Positions 57,867 through 64,000 of a stretch of 64,000 nucleotides of DNA are shown piece by piece. Origin of the DNA: Mesaphorura yosii (Eukaryota > Arthropoda > Collembola > Poduromorpha > Tullbergiidae); NCBI GenBank assembly GCA_009869945.1, contig WIXG01000254.1, positions 52,532 through 116,531 on the forward strand, read 5' to 3'. A program made the translations under genes and the position numbers. How positions within the stretch are numbered: position 1 is the first letter of the stretch; the number at the start of each line of letters is the position of its first letter. The notes below the pieces were generated by a model. The model did not search any database. It was not told where the DNA came from and saw only the letters and a list, made by a program, of their open reading frames with translations.

Positions 57867-59587
57867 TTAAAGCGCCGTCGGCTCGGTCGACTTGCCACTG
57901 ACGAATTTGGCCGTCGCGTTCATCCACTCAGTCGAATTCCACCAAGGCGCGTAGCAATGAATCGCCTTGAGGTTCTCCGGCAGCTCAACATTGACTTCTT
58001 TGACAACATTGACTTCGTCCATTTGTCTCGGATGCAGTGGAGCATCCACATTTGCGTCACCGTCGCCGGTGACATCAAGAATCCTCCCATCCTTGAGCTC
58101 TAGCCGAATTCGAAGCGAGTCGGCGAACAGGAAACTGGTCGCCTCACAGAAAACACGCGTTTTGCGAAGGCGCCGCACTTCGACAGGGTCCAGGCGCACA
58201 AGTTCGTCGGGTTCAGCATTCCGCCAGTCGCTGAAACGCCTCTGTCTCAAGCCAACGAAATATTCCCAGCTCCGTGTCAGTCCACCAACAGAACACTGCA
58301 CCACTCCGTTAAAGTGCACGTATGGCAGAGACGCGCAGCTCGCCCCAGATTGGCCGGTCCAGCAACGAGTGTTTCGTGAACTACTGACGTAATTTGGTTT
58401 CCACGAATTGCACATCCAATCAGTGCTCGTTTTCTGCTGCTGAAGGCAACGCGACCACAGCATGCAGTCGCTGGGATTCTTGCACCGCACGCTCTCCACT
58501 GACTTGTTCGCTTGGTCCGACAAGCAGTCCAGCTCTCCTTCGTGATTATCCAGATAAAGCCTCGGTGGGTTGACGAATTCGTAAGTCCAGCGCCTGCTGA
58601 ACTGTCCAGATATGCAAGTGATCACTCCGCGCACTTCCACAGCCGAATTCAGCACGAATACTTTTGACAGCGGTTCATGCTGAATGTACCACGGGCTGGC
58701 GTTCGTGGACAGAACCTGCATTCGCGTTTCATTCTGTTGTGCTTGCGCTCCTTCGCGTAGGTTTTTGCACAGAAACTGAATGTTGTCGCCGGTGAATCCG
58801 CGCACATGAACCGTGCTTGGAAGGAATTCGAAGCCTGCCGCGATTTCTTCTTCGTTGGACAATTCAAGCTTAACCTGCACACGTGCTGACGATCGTTTGT
58901 CTTTGCAAATGTACAGGCCCGAGGAAGGAGGATCGGCTAATGTGAATCCAGTCGCAGGGTGATACTTCCCTGTCACGATTTCATTCGGGCCCTGGACACA
59001 TGAACATGAGTTTAAGCAAATTCTGAGAATTCATTTGATGTGCTTTCCTATTTTGGGTTTACGTTCTGATTCGCCTTCTCCACTTCGATCTGAGTGAATG
59101 GAGCCGTCGACCGACACGGCAATATGTTTGAATCTCTAATCACGACGTCGCCGTTTACAAATACTCGTCCACGCTCGCCCGGCGCGAAGACTGATAATTT
59201 GTGATGGAGGCCGGGGTTGACTACCGATTTGCATGTGATCCACGCCGACAGTGGATATTTGTCCTTGAAGACGAAGATGATCAAATCCGCTTGGAACTTG
59301 GACATGCCCACACGTACAAATGGTCGAATGTTGACAATGTTAAGGTTGTTAACGTATCCGTCGAATTCCCATTCGACCGGGTATTCGGCCTCGCACCTTG
59401 CGTAGAGTGTGTCACTAGTTTTTGAGTAGAGGCCTGACCCGTTCAGTACGGGTTCCCATAGTTCACGATTTTCGTACAGCTCGATAGTTGGAAAAAGCAA
59501 GTTAGCGGTTCGGGCGCTGGCGCAACAATTCACAATTTGAAGGAGCACGAAAACGAATCCGAATCCAGAAAACGGCCAGTCAAACAT
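57867..59587 (-). CDS. Secreted Ig-domain protein resembling a PVR/VEGFR ectodomain (549 aa)
   Basis: Two exons: 59063-59587 and 57867-58991, phase 0. Residues 1-24 form a signal peptide (FGFVFVLLQIVNCCASA). Several Ig-like domains follow, each with a Cys pair: about residues 60-118; about 155-200 with ILPCRSTAPF and TGFTLADPPSSGLYICK, typical of the second Ig domain of PDGF/VEGF receptors; then FLCKN to VITCIS and further Cys-rich units to the C-terminus. There are many N-glycosylation sequons. There is no transmembrane segment and no kinase domain, and the stop is followed after 74 bp by a polyadenylation signal (TTTATT at 57788), so the gene really ends there. Similarity to Pvr-type ectodomains suggests a ligand-binding decoy or a co-opted fragment, but this is inference from short motifs. 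Confidence 0.7.
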
Positions 59588-60876
59588 TTTGCAAGTTGCT
59601 AGCTGAAGGTATAGCTTGTAGTGGCTTGATTGAGGTCACATCCTCAACTGAGGACAAGTTGCGCATTACACGCACCTAATTCGTCATAATTTGTCACGCA
59701 AGTTTCCGGTATAGCAGGAAGTTAGTCGTTAATATCTCTGCAAGCATTACGATAGTTATGCCACACTAGGGACTATCCTGTCAATACAAATGCAAAAATC
59801 CAAATTCGCAAAGCAAACTATGGAAAGATGTTCATCATTACTTTTAAGTTCATAGAATTATTGTAGTCGAAATGAGTCGTCAGGTTGTCCTGGGGCATTG
59901 ATTGGAATGAAGAACTGAGCACGGCTCTCGGTGCCCACAAGTCTCGGCCCGTCTCCTGAATTTTCAGAATTATTCAGATTCGTAGACTGTTCACGAATGG
60001 CTCGACAACACGTTCGATTTAGCCCTTCTTCGCATAGATCTTACTCCGTGCACGGATCCCGCTTAGGCCCTGTGTACAGGTCTGTAATGATGTAATGTTG
60101 GATCTGTGCTCGAAGCAAGTCCTTACCGGGACAACCTGAACCTCAAAACTAGAAACGGAGGACCCAAATCTCGATTCGCGAAACTCGACGGGGTTGAACT
60201 ATGAACCGCTCGCCACCAGCACAAGCTTTGGCAACTCCGGAGTTCCCTCACCAAGTGTTAAGTATGTGCTTCGAGGCCCGGCAGTCCATGTTCGAAGTTG
60301 ATTAGAGTCAATCACACACAAATCCGCGATTGACAGCCCGTTAAGTTGGGAAGTGAAGTGCAGATTCGTACATTCCGGGTCGGACCTTAGGCCGATGAAT
60401 CTTAGTGACGAAGATCTTTATTCATCAAATGCATTCTCATCACAGACTTCACGAATGACGAAAGATGCCGACATATACTGACCATGGCCATTTACAAGAA
60501 CTGCTTGAAAATGTACTGCAGTATTACGATTCTACTGTAGTGTAGTAATAATCTTAATTTATGATCGACCATGATGGTCAAAGTCAAATGAAAAATAGAA
60601 AATAATTTCTCTGAACTGTCGCAAGACCAAAACATTATCAAGATTAATATCAATGAACTAGCTAACTTGACTTTTACATTTGTCTCGAGTTTCCTTGACT
60701 GACACGGAATTACTATCATTCATCGCTATAAGCCTTTAGCAATGAAGTTCTGCTCTAGTCTAATCTGTAATGAAACTACCTTGTAAGCGTATTAAACAGT
60801 TAACTAATGCACAGTGCACAACACGGTTACGGTTAAAGTTAATGACACAATGACCACTTGTCGTCCGAGTCTGAGT
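59588..60876. other. Intergenic, with minus-strand polyadenylation signal
   Basis: TTTATT at 60417-60422 is a candidate AATAAA for the arrestin-domain gene on the minus strand, giving a 3' UTR of about 460 bases. Otherwise no gene or RNA gene is recognised. Confidence 0.45.
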
Positions 60877-63800
60877 TCATTGGGCGCTGCCCGCGGCCGC
60901 AGCGTCTGTCGCCGTCGCCGACGTTGATGGGGTTGGCGCCGCTGCTTTGCTTTGTTTCTTAATCGCGGACTTTTCACCCGCAACGCCGCCGACGGAGGAC
61001 GCAGCTGAGCTGGTGGACGCAGTTGACGACGTGGCTTTCACCTCTTTCTTGGCACTGACAGTACTGCTGCTGCTACTGCTTAGCTTAGCGTTCGAAACAC
61101 TTGCACTGCTGGTGCTGGCAACCGCGGTCGTTGACGCGGACGCAGCAGATTTGGTTGTCTTGCTGCTGGTGCTGGACTCAGCGATGCTCGTCGCCGTATT
61201 GCTCGAGCCCGCAGTTGACGTTGTCACCGTCGCCGACGTTGTGATACTCGCGCTTGTGCTGCTAACCGTTGCATTATTTAATTTCTGGGACGATTTTGGC
61301 GACTTGACTTTGCCGTCTTGCTTGCTCGTTCCGCTTCCAGACGCCTCGCCATCCTTCACTTCGTGATTAATGATCACAACACTTTTCTTGTTTGGACCAG
61401 GTGACTTTGCTGTCGCGGCACCAGCTGGTTTGCCATCCGCAGTCCCGGACGAGCCACCACTGCTGTTTACGACCTGTCCTCCTTGGCGGGATGATGAATG
61501 TGGTTGCGATGGCTGAACACAGACGTACACGGGTCGATAGAGCACAACCGATTCGCTTGTGTCGAGTCCACCGTCGTACACTTGGCCCAGCTGGAACTCT
61601 GGACCGATGTACATGCCGCCTTCGACGTGGTCGGAGGCAACCTCTGCAGGAAATAACACAAATTATAGACACAAAGTGATCGATTAGTTCAGAACAGAAG
61701 TACAATTAATCAAATGTCGAGTCGTGTGTCATACCATAATGGATGGCAGGTTGCTGCTGAGAATTCGGAATACGAAATGGAACGGTCGCGATTGTGATTG
61801 GAAAGTGCATGTGAAGATCTTCTCCCGATTTCTCCAATTCCACATTAACCTATGATGAGGAATTTGATAGAAATTTAATCGGGAGTGGACTTCGTTTGTA
61901 TTTCATTTTAAATGACAGTTACCTTGAGTAGATAATAAATCTGCATCAGTCGGCAGACTCCAAGGAGGGTCGCTGGCATCGTTGACACAACGAGCGAGTG
62001 CGCCGAGTCCCACTTGGATCTCGTGTGTGGAGCGACTGGAGCACCTCGATACTCTAGGATCGTGTGCGAAACTTCCTTCGTCACACCAAGCACTCCTCGA
62101 TCAATGTAATACTCGACGTATTGGACTAGTTTAAGCTTCAGACGCGCTTCCTCTTCGGTCTGATTGTCAATTTCGGCTTTGACACGCAGACTTTCACCGC
62201 AGACGTACGCTGATCGCTCGAGCTGCGACTTCAGGACGATTGGACTTTTCTGACAGCAGAAGCAGCACGTGGTACGCTTGGCTTGCCCAATCATTGGTTT
62301 CTACGAATGAAAAAAGTTGCAGACATGAGTTTAATGCCTTGAGCAGGAAAATACTAGGAAGAGTCTTACTGACCAAGTACTGGTCATCCATGCAGTCGAT
62401 ATGAGGTCCGATGATTGTAAAGTACTTCATTCCTTGAGGAGGCTGAAAAATAGGTCAAATTGTCAATTAAAGAAAGGGTGTAATAATAGGATCACAGCAT
62501 TTAGGCATTCCTTGGGCTCAAATCAGAGGTTACTTAATAGTGGCTTACCGACGCGTAGGGTATGTCGACGGTCACCTGCAAAAGAAAATTGCAGAAAATT
62601 AGTTCGAAAATTGAGTACAGAGTCTCGACCTAGATGAGAAAACTGTATCATCAATTATCAGAGTTCTCCGTCTACGAGATTTGCTAATATTTAAATCGAT
62701 TAATTAACGTTAAACCTCACACAATCCGCAATTACGCATTCGAAGGTAAGCCAGTAATCTTGAACGAGAGAGGAACGTCGTTAGCTTTCTCTCAGAATTG
62801 CCTTCCAAAGGCAAAGTGACATATCAGGTGAGATCAAGGCCAGTGGCGAGTTTCAACCGATTGTGAGGGTTTTCAAAGGACATACATTTCACAAATTCCT
62901 GAAACCTGGAATTCATTTTGAAATCTTGTGTGCTTGTAAGCAATATTGGATAAAAGACGTACGCAGTTATTACGGTGACCACTAGTCAATTCAAGAAACT
63001 CTCGTGACAAGTGCGGGCAAAGGCAAAGTGCAAAGTACGTGAACTGGGACCGAAATTAGAGAGAACAATCGTAATCAGCACAGGAAATTGTTCCAACTTG
63101 ATTATCTCGTACGTGCTCATCTTTTCGATCCCCTTACTGCCTCAGCAGAATAGCATTGCGGGGACAGCGTACATAAAAGCTCGAGTAGACGCTTGGGAAT
63201 CGTATTTCGTGTGTACAAGCAGGAATTTGGACTCTGATTACACATATTTTCTCGAGTTCACCGAGATGAAATCATAAAAACTCAACCTCGAGTACGTAGG
63301 AACAAGAATTCTGGAGCAGGAGTACTTACTTTGATATAATATCGTATTGTTCCAGCCCGCGACTCGAATGAGCATGGAAGTGAACTTTCTGGAAGCTGGA
63401 ATCGGAACGGGAACTGATGCATTCCTCGCGGCAGAATTGGAACCGTTCCCTCTGCTTTCTCTGCAAGACCGCACAAGGCGAAAGCAAATAAATGTCAGCA
63501 GATCATAAATATTATGAAAGATTGGAATTTTAAAGAGCTTTTCTACTTCTAGGTTTTGCGGATCAAAGCCAAAATCTGCCTTATTCACCGAGTCTTTGAT
63601 CTGCTGCACGCTACACTTTGCAAACAGGGCAAGGCAATCTGAGCTTGGGTGGCTCGATTTGCTTTACTCGACTCGGCGCGGCGCGCTGGCGCGGTGTGTT
63701 TACCTTTTCCCCAAATAATGGCACGGTCGTCGATAAAATATTGATCATCTTTCACGGTGCGCCGGTCGCCGCTCACGACCACCTTCCATTCGGTGTGTGC

Positions 63801-64000
63801 TTTGCCTCGGAGCACGACCCGGATCGCTGGAAAGAACGTGCAAAGGCAATCTCATCATAATGTGGACTTTGCGTGGCGTGGCCTGCCATCGCCATTGGAA
63901 TCGTGAATCGTGTCCGAACCTCTGAGCTTAAAATTCTCGATTGTATCTAGGATCACGTGGCCGGAGAGTGTTTCTCCAGCGTAGTACATCTCCTTCTCCA
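60877..64000 (-). CDS. Arrestin-domain-containing protein (alpha-arrestin), 5' end outside the window
   Basis: Eight exons seen, 5' to 3': 63920-64000 (cut by the window), 63704-63826, 63330-63460, 62549-62575 (27 nt), 62374-62442, 61923-62300, 61735-61849 and 60877-61643. Every phase agrees. The arrestin N-fold shows MYYAGETLSGHVILD, LRGKAHTEWKV, ILPRGMHQFPFRFQLPESS and SRAGTIRYYIK. The C-fold shows VLKSQLERSAYVCGESLRVKAEI, YRGAPVAPHTRSKW and HFPITIATVPFR. Alpha-arrestins are adaptors that link membrane cargo to ubiquitin ligases and endocytosis. The tail from about 61500 down is a Ser/Thr/Ala low-complexity run of over 150 residues; I see no PPxY motif in it. The donor of the 69-nt exon is GTCAGT. 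Confidence 0.9.
62576..63329 (-). other. Intron of the arrestin-domain gene
   Basis: Longest intron seen in this gene (754 bp), flanked by donor GTAAGT (minus) and acceptor TTTTGCAG. No extra exon is seen. Confidence 0.6.

Noticed and set aside
60947-61366. 139-codon hydrophobic open frame on the plus strand, seemingly a membrane protein
   Set aside because: It is the reverse reading of the Ser/Thr/Ala tail of the arrestin-domain gene; reverse complements of such codons give Leu/Val/Ala-rich peptides.

Overview
The window is nuclear DNA of an invertebrate animal. Genes are split by GT-AG introns, mostly 45-400 bp long, and AATAAA signals follow many stop codons. The gene set is metazoan: Wnt, Na/K-ATPase beta, NELF-E, DNA ligase IV, coilin, tetraspanin, arrestin-domain protein, lipocalin and CRAL-TRIO proteins. 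The lineage-restricted multi-pass membrane pair and the secreted SEC14-like proteins make an arthropod likely. A springtail (Collembola) is my best guess, but this is inference and is not shown by any single sequence feature. There are no CRISPR arrays, operons, tRNA or rRNA genes or obvious transposons.

Layout, 1-14.6 kb: the 3' end of an unidentified membrane protein (+), a small two-exon gene (-), a secreted CRAL-TRIO protein (+), and two tandem copies of an orphan 6-7 TM membrane protein family (+). Between the two copies lie a nonsense-interrupted inter-alpha-trypsin-inhibitor-type (VIT) relic (+) and a secreted cadherin-like gene with a frameshift (-). A Cys-rich single-pass membrane protein (+) and a Wnt5-like gene (-, 5' exon not found) follow.

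14.6-27.5 kb is gene-poor. It holds only a second secreted CRAL-TRIO gene (+) and a bestrophin/UPF0187-type anion channel gene (-).

27.5-45.5 kb: a 1080-residue coiled-coil protein, a lipocalin-like secreted protein with a good TATA box, and a 959-residue acidic orphan, all on +. NELF-E (-), Na/K-ATPase beta (+) and a Pro/Gln-rich secreted protein (+) follow.

45.6-64 kb is a dense minus-strand cluster: DNA ligase IV, two tandem coilin-like genes with identical intron phases, a tetraspanin-like protein with a long Arg/Ser-rich tail, a secreted Ig protein resembling a PVR/VEGFR ectodomain, and an arrestin-domain protein whose 5' end leaves the window.

The genes do not form one pathway. The nuclear genes (NELF-E, LIG4, coilins) look like ordinary neighbours. 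The points most worth a second look are the coilin duplication, the ectodomain-only PVR-like protein, the bestrophin/UPF0187-type channel, the orphan membrane pair and the cluster of broken or relic coding sequence at 5.5-8.4 kb. Exon boundaries were derived by hand from splice signals, reading phase and family similarity. No alignment or database search was run.
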